Shown here: positions 16,327 to 24,971 of the stretch, one piece after another
Layout of the letters: every line of letters begins with the position of its first letter
Numbering within the stretch: the first letter of the stretch is position 1
The notes under the pieces: model-generated
The model's input: only the letters and a program-made list of their open reading frames with translations
Told to the model about the DNA's origin: nothing
Database searches by the model: none
Made by a program: the position numbers and the translations under genes
Assembly: GCF_000695095.2 (NCBI RefSeq)
Contig: NZ_CP011454.1
Location: 4,526,001 to 4,590,000 of the forward strand
DNA length: 64,000 bases
Direction: 5' to 3'
Source: Gemmatimonas phototrophica
GTDB taxonomy: Bacteria; Gemmatimonadota; Gemmatimonadetes; Gemmatimonadales; Gemmatimonadaceae

Positions 16327-17856
16327 ATGACGACCCCGGTGCGCATGTCCATCCTGCTGCGCTTCACGCTCTGGAACGCGAGTGTGGTGGCGCTCATACT
16401 CGTCACCTTCGCGGCGGCGGGGTGGTTCACGTTCGAGCGCGTGGTGCAGCAGCGGGCCGCCACGGTGGTCCGTGAATCGGCACGGGCTGTTGCGGGAGCC
16501 ATTCTCGCCGAGCGGCGCGCCGCGGCCGCACGTGGTGAAGTGGAATCGGTGCGCGGTGAACATGAGCAAGCCGTCCTGCGCGAACTGCGCGTGGGCGACC
16601 TCGACATCATCATTACCGACGAGGCCGAGCAACTCATGGCCGCGCAGTCGGATGTTGTCTTGCCCGCGGCGGTGCGCACTCTCATGGCCGAGGTCCGTGC
16701 CGCGCGCGACGCGGGTCGGCTGACCGACTCGGCGGTGGTGGTACGTCCGGTGACACTGCCAGCGGGCCCGGCACGCGCCGCCCTGCTGCGCATTGAGCCG
16801 GAAGCAAATGACGAAGAAGAACCGGCGTTGCTCATTACCGCCATTCGTCCGGATATGGACGACCTCCAGCTGCTTCGGCAGGTGCGGACGACCATCTTCT
16901 TTGCCATTCCCATGGCCCTGCTGGTGTCGATCGTAGCCGGATTTCTGCTGGCGCGGCGTAGTCTGGCGCCGCTGGAAGCCATTGTGAGTCGCACGGCGTC
17001 CATTACCGCGCAGAATCTCGACAGCCGACTGAAGGTGGTGAATCCGCACGACGAGCTTGGCCGTCTCGCGCAGATCATCAATGACCTGCTGGGGCGCGTG
17101 GACGATGCGTTTCGCACCCAGCGGCAGTTTGTGGCCGACGCGTCGCACGAGTTGCGCACACCCATTGCCATCATTCGCGGCGAAGCCGACGTGACGCTCC
17201 GGCGGGCCGAGCGGTCGCCGCAGGAGTATCGTGAATCACTTGGCGTCATTCACGAGGAGTCCATTCGACTTTCGCGCATTGTGGACGACCTGTTCCTCCT
17301 GGCCCGTGTGGATGCCGCCGGTCACGCCGTACGCCGCGAAGATGTAAACATCTCCGACCTGGTGACGGATGCGGTGCGCAGCGTGCGTACCCTCGCCGAT
17401 TCGCAGCAGGTGACGCTGCTGGCAGCGGAACAGCCCACGGCAACCGTGCGCGGCGACGCCGTCTTGCTGCGCCGGCTGCTGCTGAATCTGCTGGACAACG
17501 CGCTCAAGCATGCGCCCCCGGGAAGTACCGTGCAGGTGCAGCAACAGCGGGTGGGGAACGTCGTGCATGTCTCCGTGGGCGATCAGGGACCCGGTATCCC
17601 GGCCGACCAACGGGAGCGGGTCTTTGAGCGTTTTGTGCATGGTGTTCAGGGCAGCGGAAACGGTGGCCCCGGGGCGGCACACAGCTCGGCCACTGGTGCT
17701 TCCGGTGTGACCGGTACCGGCGCCGGACTCGGGCTCGCCATTGCGCAGGCCATTGCCCACGCTCACGAGGGACAGATCACGTTGCTCGATGCACCGCTGG
17801 GTGCCACGTTTGATGTCGCGTTGCCGCTCCTTCCCGTTTCCGGAGATGCTGTATGA
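16327..17856 (+). CDS. Membrane sensor histidine kinase
   Basis: 509 residues. Two transmembrane segments (about 14-34 and 184-206) enclose a periplasmic sensor region of about 150 residues with no recognised domain. A HAMP domain follows (RRSLAPLEAIVSRTASI), then a dimerisation domain with the H-box DASHELRTPIAIIRG, an N-box LLLNLLDNALKHA, and G-boxes DQGPGIP and GAGLGLAIAQAI. The N-to-G-box linker carries a Gly/Ala/Ser-rich insert (about residues 440-462). It is coupled to the regulator upstream and overlaps the start of the next gene by four bases. Confidence 0.95.
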   Translation: MTTPVRMSILLRFTLWNASVVALILVTFAAAGWFTFERVVQQRAATVVRESARAVAGAILAERRAAAARGEVESVRGEHEQAVLRELRVGDLDIIITDEAEQLMAAQSDVVLPAAVRTLMAEVRAARDAGRLTDSAVVVRPVTLPAGPARAALLRIEPEANDEEEPALLITAIRPDMDDLQLLRQVRTTIFFAIPMALLVSIVAGFLLARRSLAPLEAIVSRTASITAQNLDSRLKVVNPHDELGRLAQIINDLLGRVDDAFRTQRQFVADASHELRTPIAIIRGEADVTLRRAERSPQEYRESLGVIHEESIRLSRIVDDLFLLARVDAAGHAVRREDVNISDLVTDAVRSVRTLADSQQVTLLAAEQPTATVRGDAVLLRRLLLNLLDNALKHAPPGSTVQVQQQRVGNVVHVSVGDQGPGIPADQRERVFERFVHGVQGSGNGGPGAAHSSATGASGVTGTGAGLGLAIAQAIAHAHEGQITLLDAPLGATFDVALPLLPVSGDAV

Positions 17857-18911
17857 TGCCGCCGCTTTCACGCTGGTCGCGCACAGGTGCTGCCCTTGTT
17901 GCGCTGAGTGTCCCCGCGCTGCCGGCTGTGCTGCCGGCGCAGGCACGTGCCGCCACCGCCGATACCGTGGCGCTGACCGAATGGGATGTGCCATGGGGCG
18001 CCGCAACCCGACCACGCGATCCTTCGGTGGACCCGCAAGGGCGCGTCTGGTTTGTGGGACAGGAAGGCAATTATGTGGCACGCTTCGATCCCAAAACCAA
18101 GAAGTTCGAACGGTTTGAGATTGACCCCGGCACCAATCCGCACACCGTGAATGTGGACCCCACGGGTGACGCGTGGTACGCCGGCAATCGCAACGGCATG
18201 ATAGGGCGCATCGATGGTAAGACGGGCAAAATCACGCGCTATCCCATGCCCGAAGCGGCGGCGAAAGATCCGCACACCATCACCTTCACGCCCAAGGGCG
18301 ATCTGTGGTTCACGCTGCAGAACAGCAACATGGTGGGCTTTCTCGACAAGCAGAGCGGCGCGGTGAAAGTCATTCCCATGCCCACGCCGCGCTCGCGCCC
18401 TTATGGAATAGTTCTCGACAAGAGTGGCCGCCCCTGGTTCAATCTCTTCGGCACCAACAAGCTGGGCACCATCGATCCCACGTCGCTGCGCGTGCGCGAG
18501 TATGTGCTTCCCGATGAGCGTGCCCGCGGCCGTCGCATTGCGCTCACCACCGATGGCGCCGTGTGGTACGGCGACTACTCACGCGGCTACGTGGGTCGCC
18601 TCGACCCGGTGAGCGGCGCCGTAAAAGAGTGGCCTCTCCCCGGTGGCGGCACCAGCATGCCCTACGCCATGACCGTCGACGACGCCGACCGCCTCTGGCT
18701 CGTGGAAACCGGACGCCAGCCCAATCGCCTCGTCGCCTTTGATCCGCGCAGCAACAGCTTTGTCGCCCAGATCGACCTCGGCCCCGCCGTACCCAACACC
18801 GTGCGACACATGGTGTTCGACAAGACCACACGCAGCATCTGGTTCGGCTCGGACCGCGGGACCATCGGGAGAGCGGCCGTGCCCGCGCCGGGAAGGAAGC
18901 CAATTGGGTGA
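17853..18911 (+). CDS. Secreted virginiamycin B lyase-like (Vgb) beta-propeller protein
   Basis: 352 residues. Signal peptide (1-30, ending AQARA), then a seven-bladed propeller built from repeats of the type D-PQGRVWFVGQEGNYVARFDP and NPHTVNVDPTGDAWYAG. Vgb linearises streptogramin B antibiotics; many homologues are of unknown function, and the repeats also occur in SMP-30/NHL proteins, so antibiotic lyase activity is not assured. It overlaps the kinase stop (4 bp), so it is probably expressed with the two-component system, which may sense or regulate its substrate. Confidence 0.8.
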   Translation: MMPPLSRWSRTGAALVALSVPALPAVLPAQARAATADTVALTEWDVPWGAATRPRDPSVDPQGRVWFVGQEGNYVARFDPKTKKFERFEIDPGTNPHTVNVDPTGDAWYAGNRNGMIGRIDGKTGKITRYPMPEAAAKDPHTITFTPKGDLWFTLQNSNMVGFLDKQSGAVKVIPMPTPRSRPYGIVLDKSGRPWFNLFGTNKLGTIDPTSLRVREYVLPDERARGRRIALTTDGAVWYGDYSRGYVGRLDPVSGAVKEWPLPGGGTSMPYAMTVDDADRLWLVETGRQPNRLVAFDPRSNSFVAQIDLGPAVPNTVRHMVFDKTTRSIWFGSDRGTIGRAAVPAPGRKPIG

Positions 18912-19283
18912 CGTCTGGCCTCTGGTGACTGAGATCTGCGATCGCCGATCTCAGATCTGGACGGTGAGAGCGTTGCGATGCCCGAGGTGCGATGGATATC
19001 GAGGGTGAGAGGCCCGATGACAGCGAGTTGAGAGGTCCGAGCAGTTCCTCCGCATGGGGAGTGCCCCCCACGGACGCCGCTGGAACAGCGGTCGTCCCCG
19101 CTGTTTCCCAATGCCTGTGTGGGGCACGGCAGCGCAGACGCCAGCACTCGGACCTCTCATCGTCGTGGTTATCGGATGTCTCACCCTCGATATCCATCGC
19201 ACCTCGATAGTCACAACGCTCTCACCTCCAAGTCCCGCCTCGGCAATCGCAGATCTCAGATGTCAGATAGCAGATAGCAACGC
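18912..19283. repeat. 350-nt near-continuous hairpin, gatggatatcgaggg family
   Basis: Arms around 18923-19080 and 19112-19283 fold onto one apex (ggaacagcgg/ccgctgtttcc at 19082-19108). The best-conserved portion, 18967-19010 with 19171-19215, pairs over about 44 bp with only a few mismatches; gagaggtccgag/ctcggacctctc and ctgagatctgcgat with its complement extend it inward and outward. It lies between the convergent Vgb and aroF genes and has no ORF with coding features. Confidence 0.9.
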
Positions 19284-20327
19284 TCAGCTGACCTCGCTCG
19301 GCCATGTGCATTCTCGTCCTATTGCCCGCGCCACCGCCTGCACCTGCTGCATCAACTGCGTGAATGCACTGAATTCGAGACTCTGCTCGCCGTCGCTCTT
19401 GGCGCATTTGGGGTCGGGGTGCACTTCTACAATGAGGCCGTCGGCACCCGCCGCCACGGCCGCGAGCGCCAGTGGCGTGACCAAGTGCGCACGACCGCCG
19501 GCGTGTGAGGGATCCACAATCACCGGCAAATGCGTCTCGCGCTTGAGCACGGGAATGGCCGCCACGTCCATCGTGTTACGCGTCGCGGTTTCGTAGGTGC
19601 GAATACCACGCTCACACAACATCACATCGCCGTTTCCCTGCGCCAGCACATACTCGGCGGCCATCAGTAACTCGGTAATGGTGCCGCTGAGTCCGCGCTT
19701 GAGCAGCACCGGGCGCTGCACTTTTCCCACTTCACTCAGCAGCGGAAAGTTCTGCATGTTGCGCGCGCCAATCTGCATCACGTCGGCGTAGCTCGCGACC
19801 AGCTCCACCTGCCGCGGGTCCATCACTTCCGTCACAATGGGCATGCCGGTTTCCGCGCGCACATCGGCGAGAATCTTGAGGCCGTCTTCGCCCATCCCCT
19901 GAAACGCGTACGGGCTCGAGCGCGGCTTGAACGCCCCGCCGCGCAACAGTCGCGCGCCCGCCTGCTGCACCGCCCGCGCGGTATCGAACATCATCTCGCG
20001 CCCTTCCACGCTGCACGGCCCCGCCATTACCACCACATCGCGGCCGCCAATCACCGTGTCGGCCGGGTCGCCCAGTCGAATGGCGGTATTCCCCACCGAG
20101 AACTCGCGCGACGCAATCTTGTAGGGCTTGAGCACGGGCATCACGCGTTCCACGCCGTCCAGCTGCGTAAGCCCATGTTCGCTGAGCGCCCCTTCGTCGC
20201 CAATGCACCCCACAATGGTGCGTTGCTCGCCGCGGGACACGTGGGTGCGCAGCCCCGCCGCCTCCACATGTTCAATGATGCGGTCGAGCGCTTCGGGGGT
20301 GATGCCGGCGGTAGTGACGATGATCAT
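19284..20327 (-). CDS. aroF: 3-deoxy-7-phosphoheptulonate synthase (DAHP synthase) with N-terminal regulatory domain
   Basis: 347 residues. First step of the shikimate pathway: phosphoenolpyruvate plus erythrose 4-phosphate to DAHP. Residues 1-75 form the ferredoxin-like regulatory domain seen in the Thermotoga-type enzyme ([27 protein letters not shown]), which binds Tyr/Phe for feedback inhibition. The barrel has [35 protein letters not shown], and VDPSHAGG. Upstream on the same strand are a leader peptide and terminator hairpin that suggest attenuation by charged tRNA-Phe/Tyr. pheA is divergent, so the two Phe-pathway genes share a control region. Confidence 0.96.
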   Translation of the reverse strand: MIIVTTAGITPEALDRIIEHVEAAGLRTHVSRGEQRTIVGCIGDEGALSEHGLTQLDGVERVMPVLKPYKIASREFSVGNTAIRLGDPADTVIGGRDVVVMAGPCSVEGREMMFDTARAVQQAGARLLRGGAFKPRSSPYAFQGMGEDGLKILADVRAETGMPIVTEVMDPRQVELVASYADVMQIGARNMQNFPLLSEVGKVQRPVLLKRGLSGTITELLMAAEYVLAQGNGDVMLCERGIRTYETATRNTMDVAAIPVLKRETHLPVIVDPSHAGGRAHLVTPLALAAVAAGADGLIVEVHPDPKCAKSDGEQSLEFSAFTQLMQQVQAVARAIGRECTWPSEVS

Positions 20328-20393
20328 GTGCGGTCCTCAGGAGTGGTGGTCAATGAGCCACCGAGGAACCCGCCCCGCCCAGCCCCCGGAAAC

Positions 20394-20429
20394 AACCGAG
20401 GCCCGTGCGGTTGCACGGGCCTCTCGGTT
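20394..20429 (-). terminator. Attenuator hairpin upstream of aroF
   Basis: On the minus strand gaggcccgtgc, loop aacc, gcacgggcctc forms an 11-bp perfect stem (20398-20423), extended by aacc/ggtt across a small bulge, and is followed by a short T-rich run (ttgttt). The 5' arm contains GCCCGTGC, which can instead pair fully (one G-U) with GCATGGGC at 20476-20483 inside the leader ORF, giving an antiterminator. It lies between the leader stop and aroF ATG (67 bp upstream). Confidence 0.75.
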
Positions 20430-20448
20430 GGTCGGGAGCGTCAGCCTG

Positions 20449-20529
20449 TCAGCTGCGCATGCCAATCATGCCGGAGCCCATGCGGGTCGGCACGTAATAA
20501 AATCGGCAGGCGAAGAAGTGACGCGTCAT
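20449..20529 (-). CDS. aroF leader peptide, 26 residues, Phe/Tyr-rich (attenuation)
   Basis: Minus-strand ORF ATG at 20529 to TGA at 20449, encoding MTRHFFACRFYY followed by VPTRMGSGMIGMRS. Five of residues 5-12 are Phe or Tyr (FF, F, YY), the end products of the pathway that aroF starts. This is the classic composition of a leader peptide whose ribosome stalls when charged tRNA-Phe/Tyr is scarce. Segment pairs are visible: gccgaccc with gggctccggc (1:2), GCATGGGC with GCCCGTGC (2:3), and the terminator stem (3:4). No Shine-Dalgarno sequence is present; the promoter places the likely transcript start at the ATG, so it may be leaderless. Translation is inferred from sequence. Confidence 0.8.
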   Translation of the reverse strand: MTRHFFACRFYYVPTRMGSGMIGMRS

Positions 20530-20536
20530 ACCACGG

Positions 20537-20565
20537 AGGCTACGCCAGGGCGTTCTGTGTGTCAA
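20537..20565 (-). promoter_or_regulatory. Sigma-70-like promoter for the aroF leader
   Basis: On the minus strand TTGACA (20560-20565) and TAGCCT (20537-20542) are separated by 17 bases. The -35 box is perfect; the -10 box is weak. Seven bases after the -10 comes the A of the leader ATG at 20529, so transcription may start at the initiation codon. The -35 box abuts the pheA start (20567) on the other strand. Confidence 0.6.
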
Positions 20566-20566
20566 T

Positions 20567-21172
20567 ATGTATGTCACCATGACTGGGACAGCCTCCGAAA
20601 CCGTGACCGAATCCGACTCACCGCGCGTCGCTTTTCAGGGCGAACTTGGCGCGTTCAGCGAAATGGCCATCCGGCAGCAGTGGCCCAGCGGCGCGGTAGC
20701 CGTGCCCTGCCTCACCTTCCCGGAGGCGGTGGCTCAGGTCATGGATGGACGGGCCCATTTCGGCATCATCCCCGTGGAAAACGCCATCGTCGGCCCCGTC
20801 AAAGTGGCCATGGACGCGCTCGCCGCCGCGGGGGACGCCCTGGTTGTGCGGGCCGAAACCCGGGTGCCGGTGCACCTCTGTCTGATGGCGCCGGCGGGAG
20901 CCACCCTGGCCGAGCTGCGGGAGATTCACAGTCACCCCGTCGCCCTCGCCCAGTGCCGCATCTTCTTCGCGCGTCACGGCTGGCTGCAAAGTGCTCCCCA
21001 CGCCGACACCGCCGGCGCCGCTCGCGACGTGGCCCAGCGGGGTGACCGCACCCAAGGGGCCGTCGCCAGCGAAATGGCCGCCGAACGGTACGGCCTCGAA
21101 GTCATTGCCCGCCGCATCGAAGACGTGGCCGCCAACTGGACGCGGTTCGTGGTGGTGAGCCGGGCGGGGTGA
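20567..21172 (+). CDS. pheA: Prephenate dehydratase lacking the ACT domain
   Basis: 201 residues. Converts prephenate to phenylpyruvate in Phe synthesis. The PDT catalytic domain is complete: VAFQGELGAFSEMA, GIIPVENAIVGPV, and the TRF motif in NWTRFVVVS close to the C-terminus. Typical monofunctional enzymes continue for about 80 residues into a Phe-binding ACT domain (ESRP motif); here the stop follows TRF by six residues and a repeat element begins 30 bp later. Phe feedback on this enzyme is therefore probably lost. Starts at 20567 or 20579 are both possible; neither has a ribosome binding site. Divergent from aroF and its leader. Confidence 0.9.
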   Translation: MYVTMTGTASETVTESDSPRVAFQGELGAFSEMAIRQQWPSGAVAVPCLTFPEAVAQVMDGRAHFGIIPVENAIVGPVKVAMDALAAAGDALVVRAETRVPVHLCLMAPAGATLAELREIHSHPVALAQCRIFFARHGWLQSAPHADTAGAARDVAQRGDRTQGAVASEMAAERYGLEVIARRIEDVAANWTRFVVVSRAG

Positions 21173-21202
21173 TGAACCACGGCCCTCGGGGCCGGCACCG
21201 CA

Positions 21203-21414
21203 GAACAGCATTACGAGGACTGGCCCGTGTGTTCTGACAGGGCGTCTGACGAGGACTGCGACGGTGCAGGCGACGAGCAACGCCCACCTCCGCGAGTTCA
21301 ACATTAAGGAATGGAAGGGCCTGTCCGCAGCTGTACGCCGCTAGCCCATGCCGGAGCCAGTCCTCGTTTGCACGCCCTGTCCGCCACATCGGAGCAGTCC
21401 TCGTAATGCTGTTC
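21203..21414. repeat. Long hairpin, acgaggactgg family (copy 1)
   Basis: Outer arms gaacagcattacgaggactg and its complement at 21395-21414 pair almost perfectly; gacagggcgt at 21235 pairs with acgccctgtc at 21372. The rest of the 325-bp gap between pheA and the M28 peptidase (21173-21202 and 21415-21497) shows nothing else. Other copies are at 38685, 52402 and 52663. Confidence 0.93.
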
Positions 21415-21497
21415 CAACCCAAGCCGGCAACACAAACCGAACTCTTGAGTCGCCCAACGCGGCTGTACAGAACGCCCCCCACCCCCGAAGTTCGGGC

Positions 21498-23228
21498 ATG
21501 ACTCTGCCCGTGACCCCTCGCCGCGTGCTAGCAGCCGCCGCCGCCACGCTGTTCGCCACCGAACTGACCGCGCAGTCGGCCGCCACGCCCGCCCCGTTTG
21601 CCCCCATCACGCAGGCGGTGCACCGCGACGTCAACGGCGACCGCGCATTCACCACGGTGGACTTCGTGCAGCGCCGCTTCCGGCTCCCCGGCAACGAGGG
21701 GTTCGATCTCGCCATCGATACCGTCGCCGCACTGCTGCGCGCCGCTGGCTATGTCAATGAGACGGAGGCCAAGCCCACCGATCGCCTGGTCTATCGCATT
21801 GAATCGCGCGACATGCCCAACGAGGCGTGGACGCCGCACGATGCGCGCATCACCATCGCCGGCCGCTCGACGCCACTGCAGACGCTCGCCGGCAACCTCA
21901 ACATGATTGCCATCAACTCGGTCTCCACGCCGCCCAATGGCGTAACCGCCGAGCTGGTGGATGTGGGCGCCGGGTCTGATTCGGCCTTCAAGGCCAACAC
22001 CGTGGCCGGGCGCATCGTGCTCTCCACCGGCAACGCCCGCCTCGTACTCCCACGCGCGCAGCGCTACGGCGCCCTCGGCGTACTCAACACGCAAACGCTC
22101 CCCGCCTACAACCAGCAAGGCAAACATCCGCGCGCCATTCAGTTCACCGGCATCGCGCGCGACACCATCCGCCCGGGGTGGGTGCTGTTTGTGTCGTCGG
22201 TAACACGCGATTCACTGCAGGCCGCGCTCAAGCAGGGCGCGGTGCAGCTGCACGTCCTGATCAACACCAGCTTCGCCCGTCGCCCCGAACGTACCCTCGT
22301 GGCAGAAATCCGCGGCACCACCGCCCCCAATGAACGCTTCGTCTACTCGGCGCACGTGCAGGAACCCGGCGCCAACGACAATGCGTCTGGTGTGGGCACC
22401 CTCGCCGAAATGGCGCGCGTCGCCGCCTCACTTGTACAGCGTGGCATCGCCCAGCCCAGGCGCACCCTCACCTTTCTGTGGGGCGACGAGATTCGCAGCA
22501 CCGACCGCTATCTCAAGGAAGACAGCACTCGGCGCGCCGGCGTGAAGTGGGGCATGTCCCTCGACATGGTAGGTGAGAATACCGCCCTCACCGGCGGCAC
22601 GTTTCTCATTGAGAAAATGCCCGACCCCTCTGCCGTGTGGGTTCGCGGCGACGATCAGCACAGCGAATGGGGCGGCAAGCCTATCCCCGAGAATGAGATC
22701 AAGGCGTACTGGTTCAACGATTTCGTGCGCAACCGCTGCCTTGATCGCGCCCGCACCACCAAATGGGTGGTAAAGGCCAATCCGTTCGAAGGCGGCAGCG
22801 ATCACACCCCGTTCCTGAATGCCGACATCCCCGCCGTGCTGCTCTGGCACTTCACCGATGTGTTCTATCACACCGATCTCGATCGCATTGAGAACGTGAG
22901 TGCCACCACGCTCGCCAACGTGGGCGCTTGTGCACTCACCACGGGACTCTTGCTCACGCAGGGCACCCCGGTCATTGCCCGCGCCGCGCTCGAAGAGCTC
23001 ACCGTCACCGCTCAACAGGCGCTGCGAACGCAAGCGGCGCTCAGCCGCGATACGCTCGCCCGCGGCGGCAATGTGCAGTACGAGCAGCACATTCTGAATG
23101 TGTGGCGCGACTATTACCTCGCGGCCCTCGACCGCGTGGCCGACATCGCGGTAGGTCCCGTAGACCTGCGTACCGCGCTGGCCAACGCGAAGCGCCGAGT
23201 ACGCGCCGCGACGGTCACGCTGCAGTGA
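21498..23228 (+). CDS. Secreted zinc peptidase, M28 family
   Basis: 576 residues with a signal peptide (residues 1-26, ending ELTAQ). A PA-like insert precedes the catalytic domain. Catalytic-domain signatures are SAHVQEPGANDNASGVG (metal-binding His and Asp), FLWGDEIRS, LDMVGEN and FEGGSDHTPF; the final metal-ligand His is in WHFTDVFYHTD. The usual HxD after the first His is replaced by HVQE, a variant worth noting. The start at 21498 gives the signal peptide; upstream sequence in the frame belongs to the hairpin repeat. Monocistronic by spacing; precedes the tetrapyrrole operon by 141 bp. Confidence 0.88.
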   Translation: MTLPVTPRRVLAAAAATLFATELTAQSAATPAPFAPITQAVHRDVNGDRAFTTVDFVQRRFRLPGNEGFDLAIDTVAALLRAAGYVNETEAKPTDRLVYRIESRDMPNEAWTPHDARITIAGRSTPLQTLAGNLNMIAINSVSTPPNGVTAELVDVGAGSDSAFKANTVAGRIVLSTGNARLVLPRAQRYGALGVLNTQTLPAYNQQGKHPRAIQFTGIARDTIRPGWVLFVSSVTRDSLQAALKQGAVQLHVLINTSFARRPERTLVAEIRGTTAPNERFVYSAHVQEPGANDNASGVGTLAEMARVAASLVQRGIAQPRRTLTFLWGDEIRSTDRYLKEDSTRRAGVKWGMSLDMVGENTALTGGTFLIEKMPDPSAVWVRGDDQHSEWGGKPIPENEIKAYWFNDFVRNRCLDRARTTKWVVKANPFEGGSDHTPFLNADIPAVLLWHFTDVFYHTDLDRIENVSATTLANVGACALTTGLLLTQGTPVIARAALEELTVTAQQALRTQAALSRDTLARGGNVQYEQHILNVWRDYYLAALDRVADIAVGPVDLRTALANAKRRVRAATVTLQ

Positions 23229-23369
23229 ATCCCGCCAACCCCCCTATTCACATGCGTATAGGTATGTAAAGCAATTCCCGACCAGCCCGACGCATTTTGC
23301 CGACTGTAGGGCGATGTCCCCATCGGCACCCTGTGAGTGTCTTTTTACCCATTCACAGCGGGAGCGGCG

Positions 23370-24971
23370 ATGAAGCTGGTCTTTGTACAGCCCAATTATC
23401 ATGCAGGTGGTGCGGAAATCGCCGGCAACTGGCCCCCGGGCTGGGTCGCTTACATTGGCGGTGCCCTCAAGCACGCCGGCTTCACGGACATCACGTTCGT
23501 GGACGCGATGACCAACCACATCGATGATGAGTCGCTGCGCCAGCGTCTCATTGAGCTCAAGCCTGATGCGGTGCTGGCCACGGCCATCACCCCCATGATC
23601 TATCAGGCGCAGCGCACCCTGCAGATTGCGCGCGAAGTCGCGCCGCAGGCGCATACGATTCTGGGTGGCATCCACCCCACCTTCATGTATCAGCAGGTGT
23701 TCAACGAAGCGCCGTGGATTGACTACATCGTGCGCGGCGAAGGCGAAGAAATCATCGTTGAGCTCATGCAGCACCTGCGCGACGGCACCGCGCTCGCCAC
23801 CCGTCGCGACATCCGCGGCATTGCCTTCGTGGAAGATGGCCAGGTGGTGGCCACACCGGCGCGCCCTCCCATTGCCAACCTCGACGACCTCACGCCCGAC
23901 TGGTCGCTGCTGGAGTGGAACAAGTACATCTACATTCCGCTAAACTGCCGGGTGGCGGTGCCCAACTTTGCGCGCGGCTGCCCGTTTACCTGCCGCTTCT
24001 GCTCGCAGTGGAAGTTCTGGCGCAAGTATCGCACGCGCGATCCCAAGAAGTTCGTCGACGAAATTGAAACGCTGGTGCGCGATCACAAGGTGGGCTTCTT
24101 CATTCTGGCCGACGAAGAACCCACCATCAACAAGAAGAAGTTCATCGCGCTCTGCGAAGAGCTCATTGCCCGCGACCTGCCGGTACACTGGGGTATCAAC
24201 ACCCGCGTGACCGACATTCTACGCGACGAGAAGGAACTGCCCCTCTACCGCAAAGCCGGTCTGGTGCACGTATCGCTGGGTACCGAAGCCGCGGCGCAGC
24301 TCAAGCTCGATCGCTTCCGCAAGCAGACCACGCTCGAGCAGAACAAGCGCGCCATCAAGATGCTGAAAGACGCCGGCATGATTGCCGAAGCGCAGTTCAT
24401 CATTGGGCTCGAAAACGAAACGCAGGAAACTATCGAGGAGACGTACAAGTACTCCCAGGACTGGCAGCCCGATATGGCCAACTGGAACATGTACACCCCG
24501 TGGCCCTTCGCCGAACTGTTCCAGGAACTCGGCGAGCGCGTGGAAGTACGCGACTACGCCAAGTACAACTTCGTCACGCCCATCATTCAGCCTGACGAGA
24601 TGACACGCGATCAGGTGCTGAAAGGCGTTCTGCGCAACTACGCCCGCTTCTACGCCAAGAAAGCGTTCCTGTCGTATCCGTGGCAAAAGGATCCGTTCAA
24701 GCGCAAATACCTGCGCGGTTGTCTGCGCGCCTTCGCCAAGACCACCATCAACAAGAAGTTCTACGACCTGGAGCGGCTCAAGTTCAACGGCACCGGCCTC
24801 GAGTCGGACTTCGGCTTCGACGAAGACAAGGTGTTCACGCGCGAAGAGCTGCGCACCATGTCCGAAGCGCGCCCCGAGTTTGCCGCCGATGTGGACTTCT
24901 CCGGTAGCGTCCCCGTACTCGGCCATGCCGCCGTTCGGCCGCAGGAAGAGGAAGCCGTCCGTGCCTGTTGA
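23370..24971 (+). CDS. bchE: Anaerobic Mg-protoporphyrin IX monomethyl ester oxidative cyclase BchE
   Basis: 533 residues. BchE forms ring E of (bacterio)chlorophyll without oxygen, using B12 and a radical SAM cluster. The N-terminus QPNYHAGGAEIAGNWPP, the segment LGGIHPTFMYQQV, radical SAM cysteines in CPFTCRFCSQWKFW (Cys204, 208, 211), ILADEEPTIN and LVHVSLGTEAAAQLKLD follow purple-bacterial BchE almost word for word. Start at 23370 has a gggag site ten bases before it. It leads a five-gene operon with hemN overlapping its end by 11 bp. This is a chlorophyll-specific enzyme, so the organism is probably phototrophic or descends from one. Confidence 0.93.
   Translation: MKLVFVQPNYHAGGAEIAGNWPPGWVAYIGGALKHAGFTDITFVDAMTNHIDDESLRQRLIELKPDAVLATAITPMIYQAQRTLQIAREVAPQAHTILGGIHPTFMYQQVFNEAPWIDYIVRGEGEEIIVELMQHLRDGTALATRRDIRGIAFVEDGQVVATPARPPIANLDDLTPDWSLLEWNKYIYIPLNCRVAVPNFARGCPFTCRFCSQWKFWRKYRTRDPKKFVDEIETLVRDHKVGFFILADEEPTINKKKFIALCEELIARDLPVHWGINTRVTDILRDEKELPLYRKAGLVHVSLGTEAAAQLKLDRFRKQTTLEQNKRAIKMLKDAGMIAEAQFIIGLENETQETIEETYKYSQDWQPDMANWNMYTPWPFAELFQELGERVEVRDYAKYNFVTPIIQPDEMTRDQVLKGVLRNYARFYAKKAFLSYPWQKDPFKRKYLRGCLRAFAKTTINKKFYDLERLKFNGTGLESDFGFDEDKVFTREELRTMSEARPEFAADVDFSGSVPVLGHAAVRPQEEEAVRAC

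Noticed and set aside
23229-23369. PpsR/CrtJ site (TGT-N12-ACA) before bchE
   Set aside because: The best match is TGT-N12-ACC at about 23332, one base off; not enough to claim.
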